Shown here in pieces: positions 11,700 through 23,835 of a stretch of DNA of 64,000 nt. The notes under the pieces are model-generated. The model was not told the origin of the DNA, did not search any database, and saw only the letters and a list, made by a program, of their open reading frames with translations. The first letter of the stretch is position 1, and every line of letters starts with the position of its first letter. Made by a program: the position numbers and the translations under genes. Origin of the DNA: Azadirachta indica (Eukaryota; Streptophyta; Magnoliopsida; Sapindales; Meliaceae). The DNA is taken from the NCBI GenBank assembly GCA_022749755.1, contig CM040442.1, positions 1,824,663 through 1,888,662 on the forward strand, written 5' to 3'.

Positions 11700-14035
11700 G
11701 TCGGAAGGTTTATGATGTCTGCTTGTCATGATCCTTGTTATTCGGAGTCGGTTCATGAACGCAATGAACCTTGTCTTAGCTGCTAAATCCACACACTTTG
11801 AAAGTGCTTATTATTCAATTGCTTCCACACGAATGCATTAAAATGCTTATGGAGATGGAAGCTTATATCAAAAACTATATTTAGTTGAAGTATATTGACT
11901 TTACACAATTTGTAAACCAACCTCAATTGTTATTTGTGTTTATTATATCTAACGATTTATAAATTGTGTGAAAGTGAAAAATGCTCCGCATCCTCTTTTT
12001 TTAGACATAATATTCTGATCACTCCTAATTTTGAATAATATTCCATCACCCTTTGATATCACTCTTGTTAAAGAAAACTATTAATTTTTTAGTGTAATAA
12101 TGAAATTGCCCTCTTAACTGTTGACTTTGGTGTTAATTAACGTTGTGTTGACATATTAATCAAATATTTAAATAAAAAATAGATAATTTATCTAAAAAAT
12201 TATATTTTCAAATAAAACTAAAATCAATTAATATTTATTTATAAAATAATTTAAATTTTACTTTATACTATTATATTCTTAGATGAATATCAGTTAATTT
12301 GAAGATAAACATTAATTAATTTGCATAAATATTTAAATTTATAAATGTTTTATCTAATTTATTAATAGAAATAATTTAAATTTTATACTATTATTAGTAA
12401 ATTGCTCAAAACAAATTCTAATTTGAAGTTTATACTAGAAACAAATTTAAGTTTCTAGTACATATAATTTGTACGTAAAGCTAACATTCATGCCCTAAAC
12501 AAATACTGAAACAACATTTGTTTTGACACTTTTTGAGTGCTGTAATACAAATAGTATGTGCTTGAAACTCTACGGTTTCGAGTGCAACATAATAAACTCA
12601 AGATCTCATGTTTTTTAAATTATGGCACAATTTTTGTCCAATTATATATTTTTTCATTAATTATGAAAAAAATTATAGATGTTACTATCTATGAAAATTA
12701 CTTACAAATATGGCTATAATAGAAATTTTTCTTTACTCAAAATACAACACATCAAGAGATATTTCATAGGGATATTGACATATGCCCATGACATTTGAAC
12801 TAATAGGCAAATATTCTTGATGTTTGAAAAAAAAATGACCTTGGCATTTGGACAAATAGATAAATATGAGATTATTATTATTTATATCCCTACCTATTTA
12901 TAAAATAATAAAGTAAGATACACTTTTTTTCCATAATCTTCTCTATCTATATTCAAATGTAGAAGAATGCATTTACCTATTACAAAGATGATATGATTTC
13001 TTAAAAAATGGTTAAAATTAAAAATGAGAAAAAGTTCGACCTTGGTATAGGAACACATAAATTTAATAAGTTCACATGTTAACTCAAGCTGACCTTTTAC
13101 AAATTATGGACAACATAAGTATAATATAAAATATAAATATTCTTAATTAAATTTTGTGGACAATGCACAATAAGAAAGGCACTTTTAAACTTGTTTTAAA
13201 ATAAGAGATATTAACACATTCCTCCCTTGAGGTTTGGAGTTGTATCACTTAAATAGAAAAAATTGACAATGTTTCACTTATCTCCCCTGCCATTATATTT
13301 GATCATTAGTTGACCGTTAATTTTAAAGATAACAACATAAATGTCATAAAATTTAATTATTATTTTGCTATCTAAGAAAACAAAAATACTTCACCAATCA
13401 TAAAAAATTTTATAAAGAAAAATCAACACGAATAAATATGAAAAAATAATTTCTTACGATTTTACAGCAACATGTGTTCAAGAGAGATTGAAAAAGGGAA
13501 AGAGAGAGAAAATTATTATCTAAATTAAGGCCCATCTAAACAAAAGCTTATTTCTCAAGACCTATAAAAAAAAACCTTATTTCTCAAGAGAAGTCAAAAA
13601 AAAGCTTGAATGTATGTCATATATTTTTATTTAAATCAAGAACATCAAAAAAAATTATTTTTTGAATAATTTGTAACAATTATTTGTTAATTTTTTGCTC
13701 ATTGAAGATTTTGTTGTTTGAAATCATACCTAATCTTTAAAATAAACTGAGGTTACTAGAGTAAATTTATCATCCGGGTTAGTTTAACAAATAGTTTAGG
13801 AGAGGTAAGTGATATTAACAAATAGTAAATTTTTTGCTCTTGTTATGTTTTTTTCAAACCCATTTAATCACACAGACTTAATTTGTGTTAAATAATCATT
13901 TCATGATCCAAATTATTACCCCTGCATTAATCTAATATAATTATAATTTTATATCTTAAAGTACCTATCATTTAAACAACAGTAAAACAAATATTTTTTA
14001 TTTTAAAATCTAATATCCAACTGTATCCATAATGT
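11700..14035. other. AT-rich intergenic DNA with repeat-like text
   Basis: No gene recognised. Parts near 12,775-12,900 (CATATGCCCATGACATTTG...) and 13,210-13,330 (CCTCCCTTGAGGTTTGGAG...) look like old transposon-derived sequence, but no ends can be defined. Confidence 0.5.
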
Positions 14036-14099
14036 CATGTTTTATACATTAAATAATTCTATAGTACAGCCCAATAGTTCATTTATTGAACCATATGAT

Positions 14100-16040
14100 T
14101 AGGGATGGCAAAAATCTCCACAGGGATAGCGGCTCGTGGTGACCTAACCTATTCGGGTCAAAGATCGGGGATGAATTCAAAAAAAAAAAATCAGGTATCG
14201 GGTCGGGTTTGGGGTAATTTTTTTTCCCCGATTTGAAAACGAGTCGGGGATAGGGATATCGTTCTTTCCCCGACCTATCCCGATTCCCAAAAAATTTCAA
14301 AATTCTATTGTAAAATACAATTATATCCATATTATTTCATAAATAATTATATAAGTTTTATATTTTTCAATTTTATCAATCAAGTTCTTAAAAGAAGTTT
14401 ATACCTTTTTCATTTAATCAATTAGATCCTTTACATAATATATTTTTTTTTAATCCTAAATTTTTAGTTATATATATTTTATAAAAAAAAATCCTACATC
14501 TAAAGAAAACCCTCCCTTTTCACAATCTCCCTCAAATTTTTTTTTTCCAAAATTATGAAAAAATAATGGAGTTCAAGATTAATTTAATATATTTTCTCTA
14601 ATATTATCAATTTTATTAAAAATTAGATCATAATTTACTACTATACTTATTTATTTTTCTTTTTATATAGGTTAATAAAAAAATCGTAAATGTATTAATC
14701 AAATTTGATATTTTGTTCTAATAAAATTATTATAAATTGTGTCAATTAAATTAATTATTATTGTCCATTCCTTTATTTTCATCAATTAATTTATAAAAAA
14801 GAAATTAAATTTGATTATGTTATTTTGATAATGTGTTAAATTGTTATTTCACATATGTAAAACTCATTTATTATTACTGAAAAACTATAATAAATTTGAT
14901 TTATATTATGATATTTGATGAAAAGTTCAAAATTGATGATACATTTTTTTAGTAATAAATTCCTTCCCTCTAATTTTCTTATCCTAAATACTATTATCTA
15001 TTTGTGAGGATTGTGTTCGACCAATCAAATCTCACAAAACAAGAAATTGATACAAAAGAAATTTAAAATTTTTCCTTTGTTTAATTTAAAGAGATATAAA
15101 AATAAAATTCTAATTTTATTCACGTTAAAATAAAAAATATTCGTATAATATTTAAAATATATAAGTTATTTTAGAAAAAGAATAATATAATTTACTTGGT
15201 CAAAATGCAAAACTGATTCCATTTTCATTGTTTAATCAATTGGTTAAATTAATTAATTAGATTATATGTCTTTTAAGTTTGGAGAATCCTTAACCGAATT
15301 ATTTATATATTCAATCACATCTCTCAAAAGAATATTGTATCATTTGTTCAGTTTGATAGTTGCTAAATGATTAACATTATTAGTTATAATTAATTTAGCT
15401 CTTTTCCTAATGACAAAAATATATATATATATATATATATATACATTTTGGTCATTTTGCTTGCTTAAAACATATGTCAAAACAAAAATATTTTTTAAGA
15501 TCAAGAAAACGCTAGGACACAAACAACTAATTAATTGGTTTTTTGTACAAGCATTGGGAAAAACAATCACCTCTTTAATAATATCTTCATAACAAATAAT
15601 ATTAAATATTTTTTATTTACACATTTTACCAAATAAGCTTCAGTGGTCTAATGGTAACTAATGTGTTCGTTATCCTTGAAGTATTTGTTTTGATTGTTTA
15701 TAGTAGCAATAATTCTTTTTTTTTTTTTAATTTTTCTGGTCAAAGTGAGGTCAACTCAAGGTTGAGGGCTCACAGGGATTTTGGCTCAAATTAGGGACAT
15801 TCCCCACCCACCCTTGAATTAAAAAAATTAGGGATGGACAATTGTTATTTTTCTGATCAAAGCGAGGTTAGATTTGGGGCAATGGCCCATGGGCATCTCG
15901 GCCCAAATTAGAGACATCTTCCACCCATTCTTGTATTGAAAAAATTGGAGATGGGTGGGGAATGGAGATGATCTGGCCCAATCAACATCGGGGTCAGGGA
16001 TGGGGATCCACAACCCATTCCTGACCCGTTGCCAACCGTA
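14100..16040. mobile_element. hAT-like non-autonomous transposon, 1.94 kb
   Basis: The left terminus TAGGGATGGCAA and the inverted right terminus TACGGTTGGCAA match at 10 of 12 positions. The element is flanked by 8-base target-site duplications, CATATGAT (14,092-14,099) and CATACGAT (16,041-16,048), with one difference. The paralogous kinase promoters near 20,470, 48,905 and 57,015 run straight through this site without an insertion, so the boundaries rest on empty sites. The interior is AT-rich and has no transposase. Near the right end (15,730-15,965) a unit of about 115 bases (TCTGGTCAAAG...GGTTGAGGGC...CCACCC) occurs twice. An 8-base duplication and short ends with GGCA suit the hAT superfamily. 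Confidence 0.88.
15730..15965. repeat. Two-unit tandem repeat inside hAT-like element
   Basis: Two imperfect copies of a segment of about 115 bases lie next to each other, each with a TTTTTCTG(G/A)TCAAAG start, a (C/G)AGGG-type GC-rich core and a CCACCCA...AATTAGGGATGG end. Related pairs occur at 18,600-18,810 and, inverted, at 39,590-39,830, so the repeat belongs to this transposon family. Confidence 0.7.
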
Positions 16041-16570
16041 CATACGATCTTATTTTTATCGAGACCGCGTGGATGGCTGAGATGCAGTTTAAGTTTTGGC
16101 GAGAATTGGAGGACCCAACAGTAGAATGGTTTGCTCTATTCTATATATACGAAACAAACAACAATTCCTCTCTCAAAATTCTCAGTGATTCACAACAATT
16201 TTCTTGTTCCGTTGTTCAGGTTTGGTCACTGATCACTCTCTATTTATCTTCAATTTTGCATTTCTTGAAATCGGTTTCTGTTTCTGGTTTTCTAACTGGC
16301 GAATCAATAATTTTATCATTCATCTGGTGTTCATCAATTCTAAATTCTTCGTTCTCATAATTTTCATTGATTGACAACATTATTCTGTTGTTATGACTCT
16401 TCATCCTTATGATCTGATTAATTTAACCTAATTTTGCATTCAAGAATTTGTTAGTTTGTATTCAAGAACTTGTTTACAAGTAATGAATCATGAAAATAAT
16501 TAATAATTTCTCTGAACATATCTATGTTGATTTGGTTTTTCTTGTTTTTTGTCTCATTCTGTTGATTTAG

Positions 16571-16713
16571 GTTTACAAGTGTCGCCATGTAATAACTGGC
16601 CAGCTGGTAGCTATCAAGATGATCACAATTCGGAATGAAATTAAAGGTGTCCCAAGCTACACACTAAGAGAAATCTTTCTTCTCAAGGAGTTGCGACATG
16701 AAAATATCGTCAG
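16571..16713 (+). pseudogene. CDK-like kinase copy A, exon remnant (inverted)
   Basis: The 143-base exon begins directly after an intron ending TTTAG and reads [18 protein letters not shown], then [18 protein letters not shown] and NIV, ending at a GTCAG/GTCAGT donor. It corresponds to the ATP-binding lysine (VAIK) and the PSTAIRE-type helix of a cyclin-dependent kinase. Compared with copy E it lacks the first ~65 coding bases (start codon and glycine-rich loop). The promoter and 5' UTR sequence upstream (16,060-16,220) is intact in outline but separated from the distal promoter by the hAT-like insertion. No downstream kinase exons follow; a second transposon starts in the intron. It is a dead fragment. 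Confidence 0.9.
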
Positions 16714-17389
16714 GTCAGTTTAAAACCTACAGATTATAATGATTTTGTAACCAGATTTGTAGAGATCTAAATTGGGTTTACTGGATGATGTGTTTGTGAG
16801 TTAATAGTAAATTTTGAGAAGTGAACTTGGGTAGTAGTTGTGGTTGAAGAATATAAGATATATAATGTTATAGTTGCTGCATGTTGGAACTTATCCTTGT
16901 TTATTCCAAACTAATTCATCCTCATTTCACATAACTATGAAATCAGTTAACATCTTCACTACTGAAAAAAGGTAATCAATTAATGGACTAGTTGTTTGTT
17001 AGTCCAGTTTATGATTAACCAGTTATTAAGACATGCCACATGTATATATATATATATATAGAGAGAGAGAGACAAATATATATTTCAAAACTACTTAGTA
17101 GGAAAGCATATTATTCATATTTTTGGTTGAAGAATCTAACGCATTATGTGTAGATTTGCTCAATAAATTAGCAATGAAAGAGTGAGAATATTATAATTCT
17201 TTTTCAGCACACATTTTTAAGTATTTATATTCAAAATTGTATGCTTAATAATTCGAATATTGCTTGAATAGAATTCAGTATGATTTCATTTTCACATAAC
17301 TCTTGTCTCTTCCCGTAATAAGTAGATAGCTAATTTTGATGTTGAGTTTATTATTTACTAAAAATGTTGTTTAAAATGTAAGTATTACC

Positions 17390-18900
17390 TAGAGGTGGCA
17401 AATGGACCGGCTCAGCGCACGAAATTGAAGCCCAAGCGAGTTGACGTGCCGGACTGGCCTAGACATATGCAGTAGTTATGTCGGGTCAGATCGAGCCCAC
17501 TTTAAGCCTGGCATAACCCATGAAGCTCGGCGCATGCGGGTAGTGTTGAGCCAACCTACGAGCTGTTTTGACTTGGGTTGCCCTTGCAAAATTATTTTAA
17601 AAATTTGGCAATGAAAGAATCGAACACAAGACGTTAGATTTTGCAAAATTATAATTTTTTTTACTGTTAGGTTGGATTCTTGTCCTTCTAGAGCACAAAA
17701 GCAATACAAATTATAATTTTTTAATTTAGTCAATTAAGTCCTTCATAATTATTTACAAATTTTTAATTTAATTAAATTTAGAATGTTTTTAAATTTATTT
17801 TCTAATAAAGAAATTTGCTAAAATAATAAAAACTAACAAAATTAAATGATTTTTAATAATTAGCACAATAATTTTTGACAAAATAAAAGTAATAAATTTA
17901 CGTCAAATTACCAATTTGTAATTAATGAATTAATTTGTTGTAATATAGTAATATAAGATTAACAAAACAAAAAATTTCTTAAAGGATATCTTTTTCTTTT
18001 CAAATTTCATTTTCTTATCTACGAAATAAAATATTTTTCTGCAAAATTAATCAAAAAATGAAAAACCCTAATATTTATTTAATATATTATCTCTAACTTT
18101 ATCAATTTTATTAAAAACTAGATCATAATTTAATACTATACATATTTTTTTATAGGTTAGTAGAGATGTTATAGTAAATGTGTCAATTAAATTTGATATT
18201 TTATTCTAACAAAATTTTATTACCGACAATATTTTTATAAATTACTTTATTGTTTCAATCAAATTGATGCTTATTGTTAATTATCTTTTTTAACAATTAA
18301 TTTATGAAAAAATAAATATTTTTTAGAATTAAAAAAAGTTATGATATTAAAATATAATAGTTGTTCCTTCAAATAATTATAATAAAAAAATTATATTTAA
18401 ATAATTGTTAAAGATAAAATTATGATTAGATTACACAATTATTTTGTATTAATAATGACAATTCAAAAATAATATATTTAATAAATTTATTGAATGTTCA
18501 TTTGTAATTAAATATATTGTATTTATAAATTATGATAAGTTATGTTCATATATTACCCCTATTTGACTTTTGTAAATTAACAACTTTTTTCTGATTTTTC
18601 AATTCGAGATGGGTAAAGAAAGTCCCTGATTTGGGGAAGAGATCCCTGCGGGCCCTTAATCGCAACATTGACCTTGTTTAACTTTTGTAAATAAAAGAAT
18701 TTTCTCCTATTTTTTCAATTTGGAGATGGGTAGGGGATGTCCCCGATTTAGGCCAAAGATCCCTACAAACCCTCAACCCGATGTTGACCTTATCTGACTT
18801 TCGTAAAAAAAAGAAAAATTATAACTTTTAAGATTTGAACATTGGATCTTGAAAAGATTAATAATAACATTACCATTACACTACACACATTTATCTATTA
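17390..18900. mobile_element. Second hAT-like element copy, right end not found
   Basis: It begins TAGAGGTGGCAAATGG directly at the end of kinase intron sequence. It shares AT-rich interior text with the element at 14,100-16,040 (compare 18,070-18,260 with 14,580-14,780) and contains the same type of GC-rich two-unit repeat at 18,600-18,810. No matching right terminus or target-site duplication could be read, and kinase intron sequence does not resume after it, so the right side is probably truncated or rearranged. A stretch at 17,400-17,560 (GGCTCAGCGCACG...) is GC-richer than its surroundings. Confidence 0.6.
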
Positions 18901-19264
18901 AAATGTATAAATGACAATACTTGGTTAATTTATATTATTAAAAATATTATTTTAAAATTATTATAGTGATATAAAATAATGCAAATTTAATAGTTGAAAC
19001 TATTATTATCATTACTTATAATCTATCAATAATTTTATCTTTAATAATTATTTAAAAATGTTGGTAAAACTAATTTTGTAATCTAAATTATTTTAAAATT
19101 ATAAAATTATTATATATATAATATGCATAAAAAGTATAATGCTATTTAAAATGAAGAGTATAGTGATCAAAATGTTAAATATCAAAGATATAAAAATAAA
19201 AAATATTGTATATAACATTAAAAATCATCCAAGTAATTTGTATTTATGTTGCAATAGAAACGAG

Positions 19265-19724
19265 CGATTGTAAAGAACAGATGGAGTGGTGGCGGCGACT
19301 TATGTTGTGTGATTCGTATTGTGTGTGCATGATACTCGCAAGTGCACAAGATCGTAACAAGTAATATAGTGATAAGAGTATATCGATCCCACGAGAAATG
19401 CTACTCAACTAAGTATCGAAGATAATTAATTTTTAATTTATTTGAAGAAATCAAATAATTTGAGTGAGAAAGTAAAATAAATAAAAATTAACTACTTAAT
19501 AAACTAATTAAAAGATGTAAATTAATGGAACAATTTAGGGCGAATGATTCAATCTTAATTAGTTGCATTCAATTCTTCAATTGATGTTATTTTGATTTAA
19601 TATCTGTATTGCTAGTTAATTATCCTAATTTATTCGACAGTTTCTCTCGAAATCAGTAAAAACTACTTTGCACCTAATAATTCACTATATCTTTATGTGA
19701 AATTATTTAAATGGAGGTGCATTG
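19265..19724. mobile_element. Unclassified transposon-like fragment before the gap
   Basis: The text GATACTCGCAAGTGCACAAG, followed by GTAACAAGTAATATAGTGAT and CGATCCCACGAG, is of a kind I recognise as dispersed in many plant genomes. The fragment ends at the assembly gap. No coding frame or terminal repeat can be defined. Confidence 0.35.
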
Positions 19725-19824
19725 NNNNNNNNNNNNNNNNNNNNNNNNNNNNNNNNNNNNNNNNNNNNNNNNNNNNNNNNNNNNNNNNNNNNNNNNNNNN
19801 NNNNNNNNNNNNNNNNNNNNNNNN
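19725..19824. other. Assembly gap, 100 N
   Basis: Exactly 100 undetermined bases, the conventional size for a gap of unknown length. Its right edge falls inside a kinase exon (copy D) and coincides with the left limit of the duplicated block, so the remainder of copy D is missing here. Confidence 0.99.
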
Positions 19825-19918
19825 CCAGCTTTAGATTGCGACACTTGTAAACCTCACCATAGCCGCCTTGTCTTATCTTCTTGATTTCCTTGTAGTTCCA
19901 ATTCCTCACATTTTCCAC
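19825..19918 (-). pseudogene. CDK-like kinase copy D, 5' exon fragment
   Basis: The minus-strand frame reads [20 protein letters not shown], then [10 protein letters not shown], and runs into the N gap. It is identical in kind to copy C. The codon aligned with the ATG of copy E is GTG (19,916-19,918), and the first glycine of the nucleotide-binding loop is replaced (RQGGYG against GRGGYG in E). The first-intron and 5' UTR sequence upstream (19,919-20,515) is retained. The start codon is lost and the remaining exons are not assembled, so this is a pseudogene fragment. Confidence 0.85.
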
Positions 19919-20515
19919 TTGACCTAATTCAGGAATGAGACAAGAAACTAGAAAACCAAATCAACAGAGATAAGTTCAGAGAAATTATTAATTATTTTCA
20001 AGATCCATTACGTGTAAACAAGTTGTTGAATACAAACTAACAAGCTCTTGAATACAAAATTAGATTAAATCAATAAGATCAGAAGGATGAAGAATCATAA
20101 CAACAGAATTTTGTTGTCAATTAGCGATAAACAACAAAGAATTCAGAATTTATGAACACCAGATGAATGATAAAATCACCAATCCGCCAATTGAAAAACC
20201 AGAAACAGAAGCCGACTTCAAGGAATGCAAAACTAAAGAGAATGCCAGCAGTAGAAAATCTTGAAGGAAATAAACAGAGTGATCAGTGATTGCACCTGAA
20301 CAACGGAACAAGAAGCTGTTTCTGGATCACTGAGAATTAGACAGAGGAACTGTTGTTTGTTTCGTATATAGAATAAAGCAAATCATTCTGTTATTGGGTC
20401 CTGAAATTCCCCCCAAACTTAAACTGCATCTCAGCCATCCACGTGGTCTCGATAAAAGTAGGATTGTATGGTCTCAATAAATGAACTATTGGATTGTACT
20501 ATAGTAGCAGCAATA

Positions 20516-23190
20516 GTCATTGCAGAAGATAGATATTCACACAGTAGTGAGCGCAATGCTGAAATAATATATAGTAACTTAAACTAGAAAAGGCGAAACA
20601 GTAAACTGAAGTAGAATGTATCTTGCTTGACTTTATTGAGGAGTACCCCAAATTCAATTTCTAATGTTGTTGGCAAACTAAGACATTACCAAGTTAGCAT
20701 ACAAGCAACTTTAAATGGAGGTATGAGACAATTGCTGGCAAATTTATGGTTAGAAATCCAAGCAGCAAATTTGCATCTGGATGCATAATGAAAGTATTCA
20801 TTACAAGAGATAGAAGCATAAGAAGTGAAAACTTGTTATTGGGGTAAATTTAACTTGGTTTTGAGATTAAATGGATTAAACAAAAATCATCTATCAAAGT
20901 TTACTAAGCATTACCTGAACCTCAGACAACCCAACTACACATGCACATTCAACTTCTTTATATCCAACACAGTCTAATTAACAACAATTGAAAACATATA
21001 AAAATGTAGTTAAGGGGCAATCAATTAAGCTAATCTATTCACCAGAGTGAAGTCAAGAGACTAACTCTGTTGATTATCGAGTCAGATGCATTGAATGTAG
21101 TGTGCAGTTAGCTGAAGGAAAGTCAGGAAGTGGGAAAGAGATTTTCTGGGTTGTATCAGAAATTTAAGACTTGCTCAAAGGCTGGACCATTGTCAGCTGC
21201 AGCATGTTCCAAGGAATTGTAACACAGCTGCTCGTAACTCAGCAAAAATAGCTGTAGGACAAGAAAGCCAATTCAGTTTGGAGGAGATTCCATCTGAGAT
21301 TGCTCTAATTTGTTCTCTTTCTAATTAATGAAATTTCTCTTTAAAAAAAGTCACCGGGACAAGAGCAGTTAATTTTATTCAAATAGTTGCGAGCTCAACT
21401 CACATGGCATAATATATCTGGCAACGTTTGAGGTTCATACAAACCAACTTGGCAGCGATAGCCAAGGCAATTTAAGGGCCAAACATAAATCCTCTGGCTC
21501 TATTCCTAGATTGCAAATTTCATTTTGTGACCAATCATAGCACAAAATGCAGAATGATTTTATAATCCAAGTTTCTTTCTCTATGTTGAGATAAAATATG
21601 AACAACAAAAGGACAATTTCAAAAGTCAAATGAATCAATTTGATGATAAAAACATAAGCTGGAAACTTATGCTACTCACATACAATTCCACAAAAATTTA
21701 AACAGCTTATGCAGTCTCTACTTCGTGAAGCTACAACATTTAACGACACAAACTTTCAAAATTCAACAAAATTTCAGCAGTAAAATTTTTCATGTTTTGG
21801 TGGTAATTCAACACGGTTTGCTGTTTCACCTAATTTCAGTGAAAATATAGCAAGCAATTAGAAGGTCACTGAAATCCACAGAGGAAAGCAGAAAATTTGA
21901 ACAAAATTGCAGCTTTAACAGACAACCAATAAAAGATTTTCTCATTCCGAGTAAAATTCCCATTTCAAATTCAACAAAATTAAGATATCACTAGCAGATA
22001 TTTCTTAGGGTTATGATATGTTTGCAACTGTTCAGCAGCAACTAAAGTATATAATAAACACCTATCATCCACTCCCTTGACAATTTGTTACCTGTATCAC
22101 GAACATACCCTTAAACTACTTCACCTAATGGCTTGAAATCAATTTAGTTACAAAATTTTTAAAAGAAAGAAGAAATCCCAACATTGTTAACCATAAACAA
22201 TGAAAGATCCCTCATGACTTTTAAGTAATACGTTTCAATTTTACTGCCGAAATTACAATTTGACATACCTTAATCTACTATGAGTTTGAACCATAACCAG
22301 AAAGCAATCACCAAGAAGCAAAAGTGCATGTGTTTGTGTACCTGTTACAACAGAGATGGATGGTGCAGTTACATATGTCTTGGAACAAAACCCAGAAAGC
22401 ATTTTCTTAAAAACTTCTGCTTTTAGAAAACAACAAAAACACTTCCAAACTTAAAAAGGGTAATAACAACTAAAGGAAATATAACCCCAAACGTTGAATG
22501 TTTTAAATTTAACCCAAATATTGATATCAAAAGGCTGGTTCTTATCAAACAGAAAAAGGAAAATAACAATTTTTCTCAATTTTAATCTTGAAAATATTGC
22601 TTCCAATTTAGATACATTTAGAATTCTTAATTAAAATATAATCATCTTTGAATTAGGCCAAATATTGCTTCTAATTTAGATACATGGTTTGCTTAATTTA
22701 AACATCTTAGACCCTGACAGAGAGACAATTTTGAATAATGGTAGTCCTATGACGGTGCGCAAAGGAATCAGGACTAAATTGATATTATGGAGAAGTACAT
22801 GGCGTAATTTGTTATTTATTCAAATGTATAGCAATACAAATGTTATTATCCCAACAAGGATCATTGAAACAACGGTCACTTGTATTTCGCGGTTTCAAAT
22901 TTGAAAGCAGGAAGCAACGGTAAATTGCAGCGGGAAGAAGAATTGCGCCACAAGTAATTAGCAATTTCTCTCTCTAAACAGCTCCTAATTTGCCCACGTT
23001 TCAATCGTTTCAAGGAACTTAACGAATATTTCTCTCCGTGAATCAGTTCCCTTCTCTGTTTCTCCTCTGTCTGCTTCAAACCAAAGCAACGCAGTTCTTA
23101 GTTTCGTGAAATTAGACCAAGATTTCTCAACCAGAGATCAATTTCCATCTTCTGTCACTCAAATCTGGTTGTTTGAGCGAGTTACAGTAA
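20516..23190. other. Spacer between kinase D promoter and CAF1 pseudogene 1
   Basis: The kinase promoter homology stops near 20,516. The next ~370 bases instead match the region downstream of the intact CAF1 gene (58,975-59,040 and 59,285-59,530). The rest holds a LINE RNase H remnant (21,078-21,330) and otherwise no recognisable gene. From about 22,860 to 23,190 it resembles the CAF1 5' flank at 57,165-57,481. The open frames at 22,689-23,079 are inside this flank and look like chance frames. Confidence 0.7.
21078..21330 (+). mobile_element. LINE-type RNase H remnant
   Basis: Plus-strand translation in two frames gives IIESDALNVV at the start, then HVPRNCNTAARNSAK, IAVGQE and EEIPSEIALICSL followed by a stop. 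This is the C-terminal RNase H-like domain common in plant LINE-type elements: D of the ESD motif, then a VPR.CN..AH-type segment. A frameshift follows NVV and an in-frame stop sits at AVS*. An A-rich stretch (21,342-21,350) ends it. The same remnant, with the same frameshift, occurs at 49,510-49,765, so it predates the block duplication. Confidence 0.7.
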
Positions 23191-23835
23191 ATGGGCAGTG
23201 TGAACATGAGGGAAGTTTGGAGTTCTAATCTTGATTTCGAGGTCTTCTTTCTCAGTCAGTGCTTAAACAGATTCAATGTTCCGTTAGTGGACACCGAATT
23301 TCCGGGTTTTCTACGCAATACACCGACAAACGCGGCAAAGGCGGTGCGGTACGAAGACTTTGAAGTTTGAAGTGGGTGACTTTTCATGGGTTGTGTGACT
23401 TGGTTTACATGCTTAAACTCTTGAGCTGAAATCCGATGCCAGGAACTGTTTTTGATTTTCTTAAGTTGGCTTCTGGATATTTCCAATATGTTTACGACAT
23501 CATGTTTATGGCAAGATTCTGTGACGGGCTGATGGCGGGAACAGAGTGGCAAAGATTTTGAGTCCGGAGAGATCAGGTGCTGCACATAATGTTGGTTCAG
23601 ACAGTCTGTTAACAGCAGCTGTTTTTGCTAAAATGAGGAAGATTTATCGGGTTGATGAACGCTTTGTAGTAGGGTTTTTGTACGGAATCAGTGCGAGAAT
23701 TCCAATGTCTCGTCCGAAGATTATCGTGCCACCGTATTTCCTACATCCTGTCCAAGAATTATCTACTGTGGAAGACCATTGCTTCCCCAACCTCATTACT
23801 ATGTTCCTTGGCAGTTAGCTAGGTTTCCATGTTGA
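23191..23835 (+). pseudogene. CAF1 deadenylase pseudogene 1
   Basis: It retains the ATG and the N-terminal DEDD box (VDTEFPGFLRNTP) of the CAF1 gene at 57,482. It then loses about 245 bases: the frame jumps from RYEDF to a stop and resumes out of context at LKWVTFHG. A second small deletion removes bases around the GGELGLN segment and shifts the frame before the HNVGSD motif. A further deletion of about 14 bases near 23,735, absent from pseudogene 2, removes part of the C-terminal cysteine-rich tail. The C-terminal stop (TGA at 23,833) is conserved. No full-length deadenylase can be made. Confidence 0.92.

Larger units (their letters stand above)
14040..17389 (+). repeat. Inverted duplication, arm A (kinase 5' region)
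   Basis: This arm carries promoter, 5' UTR, first introns and one coding exon of kinase copy A on the plus strand. The same order and sequence recur inverted at 38,103-41,040, including the kinase exon, the hAT-like element with its two-unit repeat, and an (AT)n-interrupted open frame (15,340-15,570 against 39,978-40,199). Both arms share the same loss of the kinase start-codon and P-loop segment, so they derive from one already-broken copy. Arm A extends further left, covering the whole transposon and about 50 bases of kinase promoter beyond it. It ends at 17,389, where a second hAT-like element begins. Confidence 0.85.

Noticed and set aside
15640..15690. tRNA-like GGTCTAATGGTAAC segment (also inverted near 39,890)
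   Set aside because: It resembles the D-arm of a tRNA, but no cloverleaf, anticodon arm or B-box follows. It lies inside the hAT-like element, where this text is common in plant repeats.
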